Source: an uncultured Pseudohongiella sp.
GTDB taxonomy: Bacteria; Pseudomonadota; Gammaproteobacteria; Pseudomonadales; Pseudohongiellaceae
Length of the DNA: 64,000 nucleotides
NCBI GenBank assembly: GCA_951812715.1
Contig: OX638323.1
Coordinates: forward strand, 2,026,577 to 2,090,576
Reading direction: 5' to 3'
Shown: positions 53,838-64,000 of the stretch, in pieces
Position numbering within the stretch: the first letter of the stretch is position 1
How the letters are laid out: the number at the start of each line of letters is the position of its first letter
The notes under the pieces: generated by a model
Told to the model about the DNA's origin: nothing
Seen by the model: only the letters and a program-made list of their open reading frames with translations
Database searches by the model: none
Made by a program: the position numbers and the translations under genes

Positions 53838-55019
53838 TTATTGGTTGCTCGCCCGAGCCTTGGGTCCGGCATCGAAACGCAGCGCTTCGGCCAGATCGGT
53901 CCGTTCCCAACTGAAGTTGGCATCGATGCGGCCGAAATGTCCAAAGCTGGCGGTCTGGCGATAGATGGGCCGCAACAGGTCGAGCTGATCGATCAGTCCC
54001 TTGGGCCGCAGTTCAAAATGCGCGTGAATCAATTCGATGATGCGTTTTTCGGGAATCCGGCCAGTGCCGAAAGTCTCGACGCTGACCGAAGTCGGCTCGG
54101 CCACGCCGATGGCGTAGGAAACCTGCACCTCGCAGCGCTCGGCGATGCCGGCTGCTACCAAGTTCTTGGCGACATAGCGGGCCGCGTAGGTCGCCGAACG
54201 GTCTACCTTGGAAGGATCCTTGCCCGAGAAGGCGCCGCCGCCGTGCCGGGCGATGCCGCCGTAGGTGTCGACGATAATCTTGCGGCCGGTCAGGCCACAG
54301 TCGCCGTGGGGGCCGCCGATGACGAAACGGCCGGTTGGATTGATGAGGTAGCGGGTATTCTTGTCGAGCCATTCCTTGGGCAACACCGGCTTGATGATTT
54401 CCTCGATGACGGCTTCCCGCAGTTGTTGCAGGGAAACATCTTCGGCATGCTGGGTGGAAAGAACCACGGTTTCGATGCCGACCGGGCGGCCGTCGCAATA
54501 GCGGAAACTGAGTTGACTCTTGGCGTCCGGGCCTAGCCAGGGCAGCACGCCGTTCTTGCGGACTTGCGCCTGTTGCTGCATCAGTCGATGGGAAAAAGTG
54601 ATCGGCGCGGGCATCAGCACATCGGTTTCGTTGGTGGCGTAGCCGAACATCAAGCCCTGGTCGCCGGCGCCCTGTTCCTTCAGTTCGGTCTCGTCCACGC
54701 CAATAGCGATATCGGGCGATTGATGGCCCAGCGCATTGAGCACCGCGCAGCCTTCGCTGTCGAAACCGAGTGTGGCGCTGGTGTAGCCGATGTCGCGCAC
54801 CACGCCGCGCACGATCGATTCCGCATCGATCACGGCGGAACTGCTGACTTCCCCCGCCAGCAGCACCATGCCGGTCTTGACCAGGGTTTCGCAGGCGACG
54901 CGGGCGTTCGGATCGAGCCGGAGGAAGGCGTCGAGCACCGCGTCCGATATCTGGTCGGCCATTTTGTCGGGATGACCTTCCGCCACCGACTCGGACGTGA
55001 ACAGGCTCGTGTCTGCCAT
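53838..55019 (-). CDS. metK: S-adenosylmethionine synthetase MetK
   Basis: 393-aa enzyme forming SAM from methionine and ATP. It begins [19 protein letters not shown], and has [12 protein letters not shown] and the phosphate-loop region [20 protein letters not shown] 55019 is supported by GAGG upstream; the frame continues to 55181 without support. It is separated from the SahR-type gene by 14 bp and from ahcY by 34 bp, indicating one operon for the methyl cycle. Confidence 0.96.
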   Translation of the reverse strand: MADTSLFTSESVAEGHPDKMADQISDAVLDAFLRLDPNARVACETLVKTGMVLLAGEVSSSAVIDAESIVRGVVRDIGYTSATLGFDSEGCAVLNALGHQSPDIAIGVDETELKEQGAGDQGLMFGYATNETDVLMPAPITFSHRLMQQQAQVRKNGVLPWLGPDAKSQLSFRYCDGRPVGIETVVLSTQHAEDVSLQQLREAVIEEIIKPVLPKEWLDKNTRYLINPTGRFVIGGPHGDCGLTGRKIIVDTYGGIARHGGGAFSGKDPSKVDRSATYAARYVAKNLVAAGIAERCEVQVSYAIGVAEPTSVSVETFGTGRIPEKRIIELIHAHFELRPKGLIDQLDLLRPIYRQTASFGHFGRIDANFSWERTDLAEALRFDAGPKARASNQ

Positions 55020-55033
55020 CAGCTCACCCTCGC

Positions 55034-56050
55034 CTATCTGACGCGCGCGTCGCGCTTCTTGCTGAACATCCGCAACTGGATCTGGAAGCCGTTGCGTAGC
55101 CCGAGGAAGGACCCGTGCTGATCCTCGAGGCCGGCCTGGTCGGCCCAGTCGTGCAAATCGTCGGTGTCGAATCCGAGCCACAGGTCGCCGCAGGATTCAC
55201 GCACCCAGTCCTGGTCGTGGCGGGTCAGATCGCAGATCAGCAATTTTCCCGACGGCGCCAGCAGCCGCGCGCAGTCCCTGATCGTCATCGCTGGAGAGGG
55301 GATATGGTGCAGCACCATTTCGAAGATAATGAGATCGAACTGCCGGTCCGTTACCGAACGGGTTTCTCCAAGCAGGAATTCGACGCCATTGTGTCCGGCG
55401 GCGGCAATGGTCGCGCGCGCTTTCTCAAGCATGTCCGGGGAGTTGTCGAGCGCGGTCAGGCGCTGGAATCGTTCGGCAAGTTCCGCCAGCATCTGGCCTT
55501 CGCCCGGCCCGACTTCAAGTACCCGCGCCTGACGCTCCAGCCCCAGTCCGGCGATGGCGTCATGCAAGCTGGCGGAGTATTGGTCGTGAGCGACGATCAG
55601 GCCCTGCTTCTCGCGGAACTTGTCGGCGTTGCGGCGAAAGAACTGCAGCGAGGACAATCCGCGCTCCTGCTGGATCTGCCGGATCTTGCGGTTTTGCGAA
55701 GTCGAGATCGGCAAAATGTCCACGGCTTCGAGAATGTAGCGGCGACTGTCGGCGAAATCGATGTGGTCGTGCACCAGCGCGCGCCGGTAGAAAATGGATG
55801 TGCCCTCGCGCCGGGTTGACAGCAGGCCCGCTTGCAGCAAAATCTTGAGATGATGACTCAGCGCCGATTGGCGAATATCGAGGATACGGCACAGCTCGAG
55901 CACGCTGAAGGATTCACTTTTCAGCAGGCGCAGGATCTGCAGCCGCAGGCTGTCCGCCAGCGCCTTGTGCAGGGACGTGAGGGTGAGGAGCGGTTCGGCA
56001 ACGGGCCGTGGACCGCTGTCATATAATATCGAAGCCGGATTAGTGCTCAT
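55034..56050 (-). CDS. sahR: ArsR-methyltransferase fusion regulator, SahR type
   Basis: 338-aa protein with an N-terminal ArsR winged helix (about 20-100; [22 protein letters not shown]) without obvious metal-binding Cys. A C-terminal class I methyltransferase-like domain (about 165-310; [10 protein letters not shown] and DNSPDML) follows. Known SahR proteins of this architecture sense S-adenosylhomocysteine and repress SAM-cycle genes. Position at the head of metK-ahcY-metF strongly fits that role. A perfect 16-bp palindrome lies 66 bp upstream of its start. Confidence 0.88.
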   Translation of the reverse strand: MSTNPASILYDSGPRPVAEPLLTLTSLHKALADSLRLQILRLLKSESFSVLELCRILDIRQSALSHHLKILLQAGLLSTRREGTSIFYRRALVHDHIDFADSRRYILEAVDILPISTSQNRKIRQIQQERGLSSLQFFRRNADKFREKQGLIVAHDQYSASLHDAIAGLGLERQARVLEVGPGEGQMLAELAERFQRLTALDNSPDMLEKARATIAAAGHNGVEFLLGETRSVTDRQFDLIIFEMVLHHIPSPAMTIRDCARLLAPSGKLLICDLTRHDQDWVRESCGDLWLGFDTDDLHDWADQAGLEDQHGSFLGLRNGFQIQLRMFSKKRDARVR

Positions 56051-56115
56051 TACTGGTGCGCTTGGGCAAATTGGGTGCGAACAATAGCAATGTTAGCGAC
56101 CGAAAACAATCTTTA

Positions 56116-56131
56116 ATCAAAATATTTTGAT
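56116..56131. promoter_or_regulatory. Perfect palindrome, probable SahR operator
   Basis: ATCAAAATATTTTGAT is a perfect 16-bp inverted repeat in an AT-rich spot between sahR and tkt. ArsR-type dimers bind such sites, so autoregulation of the sahR operon is likely. It could also affect tkt. Confidence 0.65.
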
Positions 56132-56256
56132 AGATAAATCGCATCCCTGGCGCAAGCGTGGCGCAGGCGGCGCCTGCATAGCCCTCGCTGGCATATTTCC
56201 TGCGTCTGCGGGACAATAGCCGCCCTCGAAAATGCAGTCAGAACGGGGGGTTTCAC

Positions 56257-58260
56257 ATGGCCGACCAGGCCGTGCCGCGCAGGCAACTCGCCAACGCCAT
56301 CCGCGCCTTAAGCATGGATGCGGTGCAGAAGGCAAAATCCGGTCATCCCGGCGCGCCCATGGGCATGGCGGACATCGCCGAGGTGCTCTGGAACGACTAT
56401 CTCAAGCACAATCCCGGTCATCCTCAATGGTTTGACCGGGATCGCTTTGTGCTGTCCAACGGTCACGGCTCGATGCTGATCTATTCCCTGTTGCATCTCA
56501 GTGGTTACCAATTGTCCATGGACCAAATCCGGCAGTTCCGCCAGCTTCATTCCATGACTCCCGGTCATCCGGAATACGGCTACACGCCCGGCGTTGAAAC
56601 CACCACCGGCCCCCTCGGCCAGGGACTGGCCAACGCCGTCGGCATGGCCGTCGCCGAAAAGACCCTCGCGGCCCAGTTCAACCGCCCCGACCACGACGTG
56701 ATCGATCATTACACGTACGTCTTCGCCGGCGACGGCTGCCTCATGGAAGGCGTTTCCCATGAAGCCTGCTCGCTCGCCGGAACCATCGGCCTCGGCAAAC
56801 TGATCGTGTTCTACGACGCCAACGGCATTTCCATCGACGGCGAAGTCGAGCCCTGGTTTTCGGAAGACACCGTGGGCCGTTTCGAGGCCTATGGCTGGCA
56901 TGTGCAGGAAATCGACGGCCACGATACCGAAGCGATCAGTGAGGCAATCCTGGCGGCCCAGGCCGAAACCGCCAGACCGAGCATGATCCGCTGCCGCACG
57001 ATCATCGGCTTCGGCGCGCCCACCAAGCAAGGCACTGCCGCCACCCATGGCGCGCCGCTCGGCGAAGACGAAGTCAAGGCCGCGCGGGAGGAACTCGGCT
57101 GGCCACACGCGCCGTTCTTCGTGCCGGAAGAAATTCTCACAGCCTGGAACGCCACCGAAAAGGGCTTCATGACGGAAACCGCCTGGAAGGAAAAACTCGT
57201 CATCTACGAGGAGGAATATCCCGAACTCGCGCTGGAATTCGTGCGCCGCATGAAAGGCGAATTGCATGGCGATTTCGCCGAGCGCGCGCGGGACTACGCC
57301 AGGCGGCTGCAGAGCGAAGGCGCGAACATCCCGAGCCGCAAGGCCTCCCAGGGTTGCCTGGAGGAATACGGCGCCCAGTTGCCCGAACTCATTGGAGGCT
57401 CCGCCGACCTGACCGGCTCCAACCTGACCTTGTGGTCGGGCAGCCGCTCGATCGCCGACACGCCCGACGGCAATTACATCTATTTCGGTGTGCGTGAATT
57501 CGGCATGACCGCAATTTCCACCGGCATCGCCTTGCATGGCGGCTTCATTCCCTATTGCGCGACTTTCCTCATGTTCATGGAATACGCGCGCAACGCCGTG
57601 CGCATGTCGGCGCTGATGCAACAGCGCAATATCCTGGTCTATACCCACGATTCCATCGGCCAGGGCGAAGACGGGCCGACCCACCAGCCGGTCGAGCAAT
57701 TGACGAATCTGCGCACGACGCCGAATCTCTCGGTCTGGCGGCCCTGCGACAGCGTCGAAGCCGCCGTCGCCTGGCAGGCCGCCATCGAACGCCAGGAGGG
57801 CCCTACCGCGCTTGTTTTCACTCGTCAGGCCATCCCGCATCAGCAGCGCGAAGACGAGCAACTTGGCGCCATCGCCCGTGGCGGCTACGTACTCGTGGAC
57901 TGCGAAGGCGAGCCTGAAGTCGTGGTCATCGCCACCGGGTCCGAGGTCGGCGTCAGCGCCGATGCGGTGCGCGCATTGCAGGAAGAAGGCCTTGCCGCGC
58001 GCCTGGTTTCCCTGCCCAGCGTCGATGTGTTCGAGCGGCAGGACGAAAGCTGGCGCGAATCGGTGCTGCCCGCGAGCGTTCGCAGGCGCGTTGCCGTCGA
58101 GGCGGGCGCGGTTGACTACTGGCGCAAGTTCGTCGGCCTGGAAGGCTGCGTGGTCGGCATGACCACATTCGGCGAGTCCGCTCCCGGCGGCGTTCTGATG
58201 GAGCATTTCGGCTTCACCGCAGAGCGGGTCGCCGAGGCGGCGCGTTCGCTCATCGACTGA
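56257..58260 (+). CDS. tkt: Transketolase
   Basis: 667-aa thiamine-diphosphate enzyme of the pentose phosphate and Calvin-type carbon shuffles. Its TPP site is [13 protein letters not shown]. It also has [12 protein letters not shown] near the start, [14 protein letters not shown], and the second-half pyrimidine domain with [15 protein letters not shown]. Full length. First of the tkt-epd-pgk-fba operon, 16 bp before epd. Orientation is divergent from sahR. Confidence 0.97.
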   Translation: MADQAVPRRQLANAIRALSMDAVQKAKSGHPGAPMGMADIAEVLWNDYLKHNPGHPQWFDRDRFVLSNGHGSMLIYSLLHLSGYQLSMDQIRQFRQLHSMTPGHPEYGYTPGVETTTGPLGQGLANAVGMAVAEKTLAAQFNRPDHDVIDHYTYVFAGDGCLMEGVSHEACSLAGTIGLGKLIVFYDANGISIDGEVEPWFSEDTVGRFEAYGWHVQEIDGHDTEAISEAILAAQAETARPSMIRCRTIIGFGAPTKQGTAATHGAPLGEDEVKAAREELGWPHAPFFVPEEILTAWNATEKGFMTETAWKEKLVIYEEEYPELALEFVRRMKGELHGDFAERARDYARRLQSEGANIPSRKASQGCLEEYGAQLPELIGGSADLTGSNLTLWSGSRSIADTPDGNYIYFGVREFGMTAISTGIALHGGFIPYCATFLMFMEYARNAVRMSALMQQRNILVYTHDSIGQGEDGPTHQPVEQLTNLRTTPNLSVWRPCDSVEAAVAWQAAIERQEGPTALVFTRQAIPHQQREDEQLGAIARGGYVLVDCEGEPEVVVIATGSEVGVSADAVRALQEEGLAARLVSLPSVDVFERQDESWRESVLPASVRRRVAVEAGAVDYWRKFVGLEGCVVGMTTFGESAPGGVLMEHFGFTAERVAEAARSLID

Positions 58261-58276
58261 TTCTCCAATACCGCCA

Positions 58277-59311
58277 ATGACACTCAGAGTCGCAATCAAC
58301 GGATACGGCCGCATCGGCCGCTGCGTGCTGCGCGCGGCTTACGAGGCCGGCCGCCGCAACGGCCTGCGCGTCGTCGCCGTCAACGATGTCGCCGACCCGG
58401 CCACCATGGCGCATCTGACCCGTTACGACAGCACCCATGGCCGTTTTCCGGGCGCAGTGGAACTCGTGGACGGCAATTTGCATATTGAAGGCGATGTCAT
58501 CGAGTTGCTCAATGAGCCCGATGTCGCCGCCCTGCGCTGGTCCGAGGTCGACCTGGTGATGGAATGCAGCGGCGCCTTCCACGATGTCGTCACTGCCCGG
58601 CAGCATTTGGGCTCTTTTGAGGGCGGGGGTGTGGGTCGGGGCGCGAAAAGGGTGCTTTTCTCGCAGCCGGCGCAAAGCGATGTCGACTTCACCATCGTCT
58701 ATGGCGTCAATCACGAAAACATTCCCCTGGATGCGAAAGTGCTGTCGAACGCTTCCTGCACTACGAATTGCATCGTGCCCGTGCTGAAAGTGCTCGACGA
58801 CGCCTTCGGCGTCGAGGCAGGCGCGATCACGACGATCCATTCGGCGATGAACGACCAGCCGGTAATCGACAGTTTCCACCATTCCGACCTGCGCAAGACC
58901 CGCAGCGCCATGCAATCGATCATCCCGGTGGACACCGCGCTAGCGAAGGGCATTACCCGCATTTTGCCGGGTCTGGCCGGCAAGCTCGAAGCCCGGGCGA
59001 TCCGGGTGCCGACGGTGAATGTGTCTGCGATGGACATCAGCCTGCGCTTCGCCCGCGCTGCCGATGCCGCGGCGGTGAACGATGCGATTATTCGCGAATC
59101 GCGTAACCTGCCGGTAAACGTTCTGGGATATACTCGCGAGCCGCTGGCGTCCTGCGACATCAATCACGATCCGAGGTCGGCGGTGGTCGACCTCGAACAG
59201 ACCCGGGAAATCGCCGGTCTGGTCAAGGTATTCGTCTGGTTCGACAACGAATGGGCCTATGCCAATCGCATGTTGGACGTGGCCCAGTACTTGCATACCC
59301 ATAGACCGTGA
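58277..59311 (+). CDS. epd: Erythrose-4-phosphate dehydrogenase (GAPDH family)
   Basis: 344-aa NAD-dependent dehydrogenase. Rossmann start [16 protein letters not shown], catalytic Cys in SNASCTTNC and C-terminal [12 protein letters not shown] are GAPDH-family marks. [11 protein letters not shown] and [11 protein letters not shown] follow the Epd subfamily rather than GapA, so E4P oxidation for vitamin B6 synthesis is most likely. It could also work as the glycolytic GAPDH, as no gapA is in this window. A Gly-rich run (about 113-121) is an odd loop insertion. Confidence 0.87.
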   Translation: MTLRVAINGYGRIGRCVLRAAYEAGRRNGLRVVAVNDVADPATMAHLTRYDSTHGRFPGAVELVDGNLHIEGDVIELLNEPDVAALRWSEVDLVMECSGAFHDVVTARQHLGSFEGGGVGRGAKRVLFSQPAQSDVDFTIVYGVNHENIPLDAKVLSNASCTTNCIVPVLKVLDDAFGVEAGAITTIHSAMNDQPVIDSFHHSDLRKTRSAMQSIIPVDTALAKGITRILPGLAGKLEARAIRVPTVNVSAMDISLRFARAADAAAVNDAIIRESRNLPVNVLGYTREPLASCDINHDPRSAVVDLEQTREIAGLVKVFVWFDNEWAYANRMLDVAQYLHTHRP

Positions 59312-59312
59312 A

Positions 59313-60551
59313 ATGCAACTTCCCATGACCGAATTTCCTTTGCGGATGGATCAGCTCGATCTGACCGGCAAGCGCGTGCTGATCCGGGAGGACCTCAATG
59401 TGCCCCTGAACGAGGGCGAGGTCGTCAATGACAGTCGTATCCGCGCCGCGCTTCCCTCGATCGAGGCGGCCCGAGCGGGCGGCGCCGCCCGGGTGCTGAT
59501 CCTGTCCCATCTCGGCCGGCCCAGCGAGGGCGTGGCGATTTCCGCACAGCCGGAATTCTCCCTGAAACCCGTGGCCGCGCACCTGTCGAAAATACTCGGT
59601 GCGACGGTGCCGCTGGTAGAGAACTATCTGGAACCCGGCGCGGCATTGCCCGATGCGCCGGTTTGCCTGTTGGAGAACGTGCGCGCCAACGCGGGCGAGC
59701 AATCCGACAGCGATGAACTCGCGCAGCGTTACGCAGCGCTTTGCGACGTCTTCGTCATGGACGCCTTCGGCACCGCCCATCGCGCCCAGGCCAGCACCGC
59801 CGGCGTCGCGCGGCACGCCGGCGAGGCCTGCGCCGGCCCGCTGCTCACGCAGGAACTTGACGCCATCGGCCGCGCCATGCGCGAGCCGAAACGGCCGCTG
59901 CTCGCCATCGTCGGCGGCGCCAAGGTTTCCGGCAAGCTCGAATTACTGCGCAATCTTTCGACGCTCGCCGACCATCTGCTTCTCGGCGGCGGCATTGCCA
60001 ATACATTCCTGCTCGCGGCGGGTTATCCGGTGGGACGATCGCTGCACGAAGCCGATCTTGTCGAAACCGCCCGCGAACTGATGGACAAAGTCGATATTCC
60101 CCTGCCCGTGGACGTACGCGTGGCCAGGGAATTCGACGCCGGCGCCGAGGCCGTGATCAAGCCGGTGGCCGATGTCACTGAGGACGAATTGATCCTCGAC
60201 ATCGGACCGGAAAGCGCGGCCCGCTATGCGGCGCTGATCGAGTCCATGGGCACGATCATCTGGAACGGCCCCATGGGCGTTTTCGAATTTCCGGCCTTCG
60301 CCGCGGGCACCGAACAGATTTCCCGCGCCGTCGGGCGCAGCCCCGCCTTCAGTCTCGCCGGCGGCGGCGAGACGGTCGCCGCCATCGATCAATTTGACGT
60401 GGCGGCCGGAGTTTCCTATATCTCTACCGGAGGCGGCGCTTTTCTCGAAGCCGTGCAAGGCGTGACGCTTCCCGCCGTGGCCGCGCTCGCCGGGCGGACG
60501 GCAATCGAACCATCCCCAACACGACAGACTTTCAGCAACCAGGAGCAATAA
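59313..60551 (+). CDS. pgk: Phosphoglycerate kinase
   Basis: 412-aa glycolytic kinase. It has [23 protein letters not shown], the hinge and KVSGKLELL nucleotide site, and the C-terminal GGGETVAAI phosphate loop. Two close starts (59313, 59325) lack a clear ribosome site; translational coupling with epd, which ends one base before, is likely. The last codons overlap the aldolase start by one base. Confidence 0.96.
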   Translation: MQLPMTEFPLRMDQLDLTGKRVLIREDLNVPLNEGEVVNDSRIRAALPSIEAARAGGAARVLILSHLGRPSEGVAISAQPEFSLKPVAAHLSKILGATVPLVENYLEPGAALPDAPVCLLENVRANAGEQSDSDELAQRYAALCDVFVMDAFGTAHRAQASTAGVARHAGEACAGPLLTQELDAIGRAMREPKRPLLAIVGGAKVSGKLELLRNLSTLADHLLLGGGIANTFLLAAGYPVGRSLHEADLVETARELMDKVDIPLPVDVRVAREFDAGAEAVIKPVADVTEDELILDIGPESAARYAALIESMGTIIWNGPMGVFEFPAFAAGTEQISRAVGRSPAFSLAGGGETVAAIDQFDVAAGVSYISTGGGAFLEAVQGVTLPAVAALAGRTAIEPSPTRQTFSNQEQ

Positions 60552-61597
60552 TGGCCCTTATCACCTTGCGACAACTGCTCGACCACGCGGCCGAGAATGA
60601 ATATGGCGTGCCCGCTTTTAACGTGAACAACCTGGAGCAGGTTCGCGCCATCATGGAAGGCGCCAACGAAGCGAGCAGCCCCGTGATCCTGCAAGCATCG
60701 GCGGGCGCGCGCAAATACGCGGGGTCCAATTTCCTGCGCCACCTGATCCAGGGCGCGCTGGAGGAATTCCCGCATATTCCCATCGTCATGCACCAGGATC
60801 ACGGCGTCTCGCCGGCGGTTTGCCAGCGCTCGATCCAGCTCGGTTTCACTTCGGTGATGATGGACGGTTCCCTGGGCGAGGACGGCAAGACGCCGATGGA
60901 TTTCGATTACAACGTCCGCGTTACGCGTCAGGCGGTGGAAATGGCCCACGCCTGCGGCGTTTCGGTGGAAGGCGAGATCGGTTGTCTCGGCTCACTCGAG
61001 ACCGGCATGGCCGGCGAGGAAGACGGTATCGGCGCCGAGGGCGTTTTGACCATGGCGCAAATGCTCACCGACCCGCAGGAAGCCGAGGATTTCGTGAAAG
61101 CCACCAACGTGGACGCGCTTGCCATCGCAGTGGGCACGAGCCATGGCGCTTACAAGTTCAGCCGGCCGCCCACGGGGGACATCCTCGCCATCGACCGCAT
61201 CAAGGAAATTCACGCCAAGATTCCGTCCACGCACCTGGTCATGCACGGTTCTTCCTCCGTGCCCCAGGATTGGCTCGAAATAATCAACGAGTTCGGCGGC
61301 AAAATTCCGGAAACCTATGGCGTTCCGGTGGAGGAAATCCAGGAAGGCATCCGCCATGGCGTGCGCAAGGTCAATATCGATACCGACTTGAGGCTTGCCT
61401 CAACCGGCGCGGTTCGCCGGTTCCTGGCCCAGAATCCATCCGAGTTCGACCCACGCAAGTTCTTGACGCCGACCATGCATGCCATGCGCGCCATCGTCAA
61501 GGCCCGGCTGGAGTCGTTCGGCTGCGCTGGCATGATCGACCGCATCGGCAAGATCTACAATCTTGAGGAAATGTCGGTCCGTTACGCCAGCGCCTGA
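60551..61597 (+). CDS. fba: Class II fructose-bisphosphate aldolase
   Basis: 348-aa zinc aldolase. Metal ligands lie in MHQDHG, EGEIG and MHGSSS; the catalytic region has GTSHGAYKF. The ATG overlaps the pgk stop. The sequence style ([15 protein letters not shown], then [10 protein letters not shown]) is that of the type B class II group common in autotrophs and many gammaproteobacteria. It acts with Pgk and Tkt in central carbon flow. Confidence 0.96.
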   Translation: MALITLRQLLDHAAENEYGVPAFNVNNLEQVRAIMEGANEASSPVILQASAGARKYAGSNFLRHLIQGALEEFPHIPIVMHQDHGVSPAVCQRSIQLGFTSVMMDGSLGEDGKTPMDFDYNVRVTRQAVEMAHACGVSVEGEIGCLGSLETGMAGEEDGIGAEGVLTMAQMLTDPQEAEDFVKATNVDALAIAVGTSHGAYKFSRPPTGDILAIDRIKEIHAKIPSTHLVMHGSSSVPQDWLEIINEFGGKIPETYGVPVEEIQEGIRHGVRKVNIDTDLRLASTGAVRRFLAQNPSEFDPRKFLTPTMHAMRAIVKARLESFGCAGMIDRIGKIYNLEEMSVRYASA

Positions 61598-61603
61598 AGT
61601 TGC

Positions 61604-62566
61604 ATGTTCAAACGCGAGGATGCACTGGAACTGCGAAACTCGGCGCCGCCGCTGGATTGCGCGCTGGCGGCGCCAGACAGCGCACTGCTGCGAAAGTATC
61701 TTGAACATTACAACCTGCGCTTTTCGCTTGACGAGGGCGCGGTACAACATTGCCTGGGGCAATTCAACGGCGGCGGCGAACGGCTGGTAGCGCAGTATTT
61801 CGCGCCGCCGGCGCCCCGCGGAACCGCGTTCCTGTTGCATGGTTACCTCGATCACGCCGGCATCTTTGCAAATCTGATCGAATTTTGCCTCGCTCACGGC
61901 TATGCGGCGTTCATCTACGACTTGCCGGGCCATGGACTCTCCAGCGGGGAAATGGGCGGAGTGGACAATTTCGCGCGCTATTGCGACGCATTGTCGCAAG
62001 CGTTCGCGCTGGCTCGCGCCCAGCAGCTACCGCGACCCTGGTTCGCCATCGGCCAGAGTACAGGCGGCGCGATCTTGATGGATTCAATCTTGCATCATCA
62101 TCTTATGGAAACTCACGCGCCCGAGGGCTTTGCCTTGCTGGCGCCGCTGTTGCGCACTTTGCATCACCGCTACAGCCGATTGCTGTTCCTGCTAGGCGGC
62201 AGGTTTCTGCAAGGCATGCCGCGGCAGTTCTCCAGTAGTAGTCACGATCAGGAATTCCTTGAGTTCCTGCGCGGCGGGGACCGGCTGCAGAGCAACCGCA
62301 TTCCCCGCAGCTGGATCGCCGCCATGTTCGATTATGTCAAGCGGTTCGACAGCGCGGCGGCGAGTCCGGCGCCGCTGACCATTATTCAGGGCACAGCCGA
62401 CGATACGGTAGACTGGAAGTTCAACCTTCCGGCAATCCGCGCCAAGTTCCCCGCCGCGAATGAAGTGCTCGTCCCCGGCGCGCGTCATCACCTGGTCAAT
62501 GAAACCCGGGAATTCCGCAAGCCGGTATTCAATGCCATTGCGAGGGCGTTATTCCGAAAAATATGA
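61604..62566 (+). CDS. Alpha/beta hydrolase, monoacylglycerol-lipase-like
   Basis: 320-aa serine hydrolase. Nucleophile elbow GQSTGG, oxyanion region LLHGYLDHAGIF, acid in GTADDTVDW and catalytic His in GARHHLVNE fit the lysophospholipase/monoacylglycerol lipase group. No signal peptide. It follows the aldolase by 6 bp, so it may be co-transcribed, although its function is unrelated to glycolysis. Confidence 0.87.
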   Translation: MFKREDALELRNSAPPLDCALAAPDSALLRKYLEHYNLRFSLDEGAVQHCLGQFNGGGERLVAQYFAPPAPRGTAFLLHGYLDHAGIFANLIEFCLAHGYAAFIYDLPGHGLSSGEMGGVDNFARYCDALSQAFALARAQQLPRPWFAIGQSTGGAILMDSILHHHLMETHAPEGFALLAPLLRTLHHRYSRLLFLLGGRFLQGMPRQFSSSSHDQEFLEFLRGGDRLQSNRIPRSWIAAMFDYVKRFDSAAASPAPLTIIQGTADDTVDWKFNLPAIRAKFPAANEVLVPGARHHLVNETREFRKPVFNAIARALFRKI

Positions 62567-62780
62567 CCCTGCGGCAATAAATTTTCAAAATTTTTTCGAA
62601 ATTTGCGGCTTTTGTAACAATTCGTTGCCATAATTCACTGCCCCGGACCTCGCGGATTGAGTATAAAGACGCTAGGGAACTGGAATGAGCTTTCGGGGGA
62701 GAGTTCTTCAACGCGAATTTCGCGGGAGAAAAACCGGTCCGCGCGAGCGGAATACAAATTTTTTGGAACAAGAGAGAGAT

Positions 62781-62990
62781 ATGTCAGAGTCAGTTGAAGG
62801 TGTAGTTAAATGGTTCAATGATGAGAAGGGATTCGGATTTATCGAACGACCCGAAGGCAAGGATGTCTTCGTGCATTTCAGTGCCATTAACGGCACAGGC
62901 CGCCGGTCACTGCATGAGGGTCAGAAAGTGACCATGCAAGTAAGCCAAGGTCAGAAGGGTCCCCAGGCAGAAAACGTTACTCCGCTGTAA
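62781..62990 (+). CDS. Cold-shock domain protein (CspA family)
   Basis: 69-aa RNA chaperone. The RNP motifs KGFGFI and DVFVHF are complete. ATG 62781 is preceded by AGAGAGAG and begins [12 protein letters not shown], while the frame upstream (62685) is not conserved. About 210 bp separate it from the hydrolase, with an AT-rich stretch and a long leader, as often in cold-shock genes. A terminator follows. Confidence 0.95.
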   Translation: MSESVEGVVKWFNDEKGFGFIERPEGKDVFVHFSAINGTGRRSLHEGQKVTMQVSQGQKGPQAENVTPL

Positions 62991-63006
62991 CCCCTTCACG
63001 GCAGTG

Positions 63007-63043
63007 AGCGATTCTGCCGGCGTAAGCCGGCGGATTCGCTTTT
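63007..63043 (+). terminator. Terminator after the cold-shock gene
   Basis: Long stem with AGCGATTC..GCCGGC / GCCGGC..GATTCGCT around a GTAA loop (two mismatches), then TTTT. It lies at the convergent end with rpiA. Confidence 0.85.
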
Positions 63044-63050
63044 GCCGTGG

Positions 63051-63728
63051 TCAGGAATTGGGGAGCAAGGTGCGAACACCGTCATCCCCCGCCAGCATCA
63101 GCCGGTCCGCCGGCCGGCGCACGAACAGTCCGCTGCAGACGATGCCGGTAACCTGATCGAGTTGCGCTTCCATCGCGCGCGGGTCGCGTAGGTCCAGCTT
63201 GTGGATGTCGAGAATCCGGTTGCCGTTGTCGGTGATGAAACCGTCCCGGTAGACTGGAATTCCCCCCATGGCTGAAATTTTACGTGCGACATGGCTGCGC
63301 GCCATGGGAATGACTTCCACCGGCAGCGGAAATTTGCCTAGCACCGGGACCAGTTTCGATTCGTCGGCGATACAGATGAATTCCTTCGCGGACGCGGCAA
63401 TGATTTTCTCCCGCGTCAGCGCCCCGCCGCCGCCCTTGATCAATTGCAGATGCCGGTTGGCCTCATCGGCGCCGTCGATGTAAAGGTCAACGGTTCCCGC
63501 CGCGTTGAGGTCAATCACGCTGATTCCCAGCGCTGTCAGCCGACGGGCGGATTCTTCCGAACTCGACACGGCCGCGTCGATACGATTGCGCAGGTCGCCC
63601 AGCGCGGCGATAAAATGATTGACCGTGGAACCGGTGCCGATCCCCAGCACGGTATCGCGCTCCAGTCGCGGTTCGATAAAGCGCAGCGCGGCTTCAGCCG
63701 CTTGTTGTTTCAGTTCATCCGGCGTCAT
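63051..63728 (-). CDS. rpiA: Ribose-5-phosphate isomerase A
   Basis: 225-aa isomerase of the pentose phosphate pathway. Conserved [19 protein letters not shown] and [11 protein letters not shown], with the catalytic Glu and Lys regions, are present. ATG 63728 is chosen because GGAGG precedes it by 8 nt; the frame extends 10 codons upstream. It is convergent with the cold-shock gene. Confidence 0.96.
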   Translation of the reverse strand: MTPDELKQQAAEAALRFIEPRLERDTVLGIGTGSTVNHFIAALGDLRNRIDAAVSSSEESARRLTALGISVIDLNAAGTVDLYIDGADEANRHLQLIKGGGGALTREKIIAASAKEFICIADESKLVPVLGKFPLPVEVIPMARSHVARKISAMGGIPVYRDGFITDNGNRILDIHKLDLRDPRAMEAQLDQVTGIVCSGLFVRRPADRLMLAGDDGVRTLLPNS

Positions 63729-63891
63729 TGACAGTTCCTCCCAGGATTCTCTCAACAATTCCTTCCATGAAATTTTTCATAATCGCAAAATTAGCGTAGT
63801 TTTGTTTCGTTCCCGAATTCAATGGCTTGCGCCGAAGAATTCGGCAGCGCATCCATGTGCCGCGCGCAAGCTCTGAAAATTCAGAACTTCC

Positions 63892-64000
63892 CTATTTGTT
63901 ATTCGGTCGCAGGCTGCCGATTTTGCGGCCCATTCGCACTGAGGCTCCCGGCGACAGCCAGGACTCCAATTCCATCGCCCCGGGCGGAAACAGCAAGATC
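63892..64000 (-). CDS. C-terminal end of an unidentified gene
   Basis: A frame entering from the window end reads about 35 codons to a TAG at 63892-63894, including LLFPPGAMELESWLSPGA and RMGRKIGSLRPNN. The composition looks coding, but I do not recognise the family. It is upstream of rpiA on the same strand, with a gap of about 160 bp that must hold the rpiA promoter. Confidence 0.4.
   Translation of the reverse strand, partial: ILLFPPGAMELESWLSPGASVRMGRKIGSLRPNNK

Overview
The window reads as about 60% GC chromosome of a heterotrophic, probably aquatic, gammaproteobacterium that I cannot name further. Supporting context is the tkt-epd-pgk-fba block, comM-ubiK-glnK-amtB synteny, a SahR-type regulator heading a metK-ahcY-metF operon, paired cytochrome c5 proteins and a complete-looking T2SS operon. 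No rRNA, tRNA or CRISPR array was seen.

Layout. 1-4305 (minus): oxidative cluster with the C-terminally cut end of a cytochrome P450, a DyP-type peroxidase and two related unknown proteins. 4945-14978 (plus): type II secretion operon in the order L-M-E-F-D-G-H-I-J-K, without gspC. 15033-17074 (minus): Wzm/Wzt O-antigen exporter. 17367-19533: divergent ATPase and PIG-L deacetylase around operator-like palindromes. 19814-24853 (minus): type I secretion trio (TolC, HlyD, ABC) plus an unknown partner. 25032-30973: Crp-family regulator divergent from a FecR protein / CHASE2-cyclase / TPR-barrel operon. 31452-32246: PhzF-like protein. 33063-36404: large RTX, S-layer-like T1SS substrate. 36443-38002: terminator, repeat cluster and a REP-associated tyrosine transposase (RAYT). 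38016-45167: SapC-family protein, exported unknown, glycosyltransferase, epimerase and RmlACDB. 45280-50721: two cytochromes c5, ComM, UbiK, a large repeat array, then a sigma-54/NtrC-type promoter and glnK-amtB. 50780-56050 (minus): sahR-metK-ahcY-metF-rsmE. 56257-62566 (plus): transketolase, E4P dehydrogenase, PGK, class II aldolase and a hydrolase. 62781-64000: cold-shock protein, rpiA and an unidentified gene end.

Two things stand out. First, a short repeat with core TGGGACACCCACC surrounds the RAYT gene in inverted orientation, forms a roughly 640-bp mosaic upstream of glnK, and lies in frame inside at least two protein-coding genes (gspJ and the epimerase, both times as a 21-bp-spaced pair). 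It behaves like a REP family that tolerates coding sequence. Second, the T1SS genes, RTX/S-layer-like substrate, SapC protein, O-antigen genes and a CHASE2 cyclase lie together. Perfect or near-perfect CRP boxes occur upstream of the FecR operon and of the RTX gene, each with a -10-like hexamer at exactly the same offset, and the local Crp-family protein carries a CRP-like recognition helix. This suggests a cyclic-nucleotide-linked surface-layer secretion regulon.
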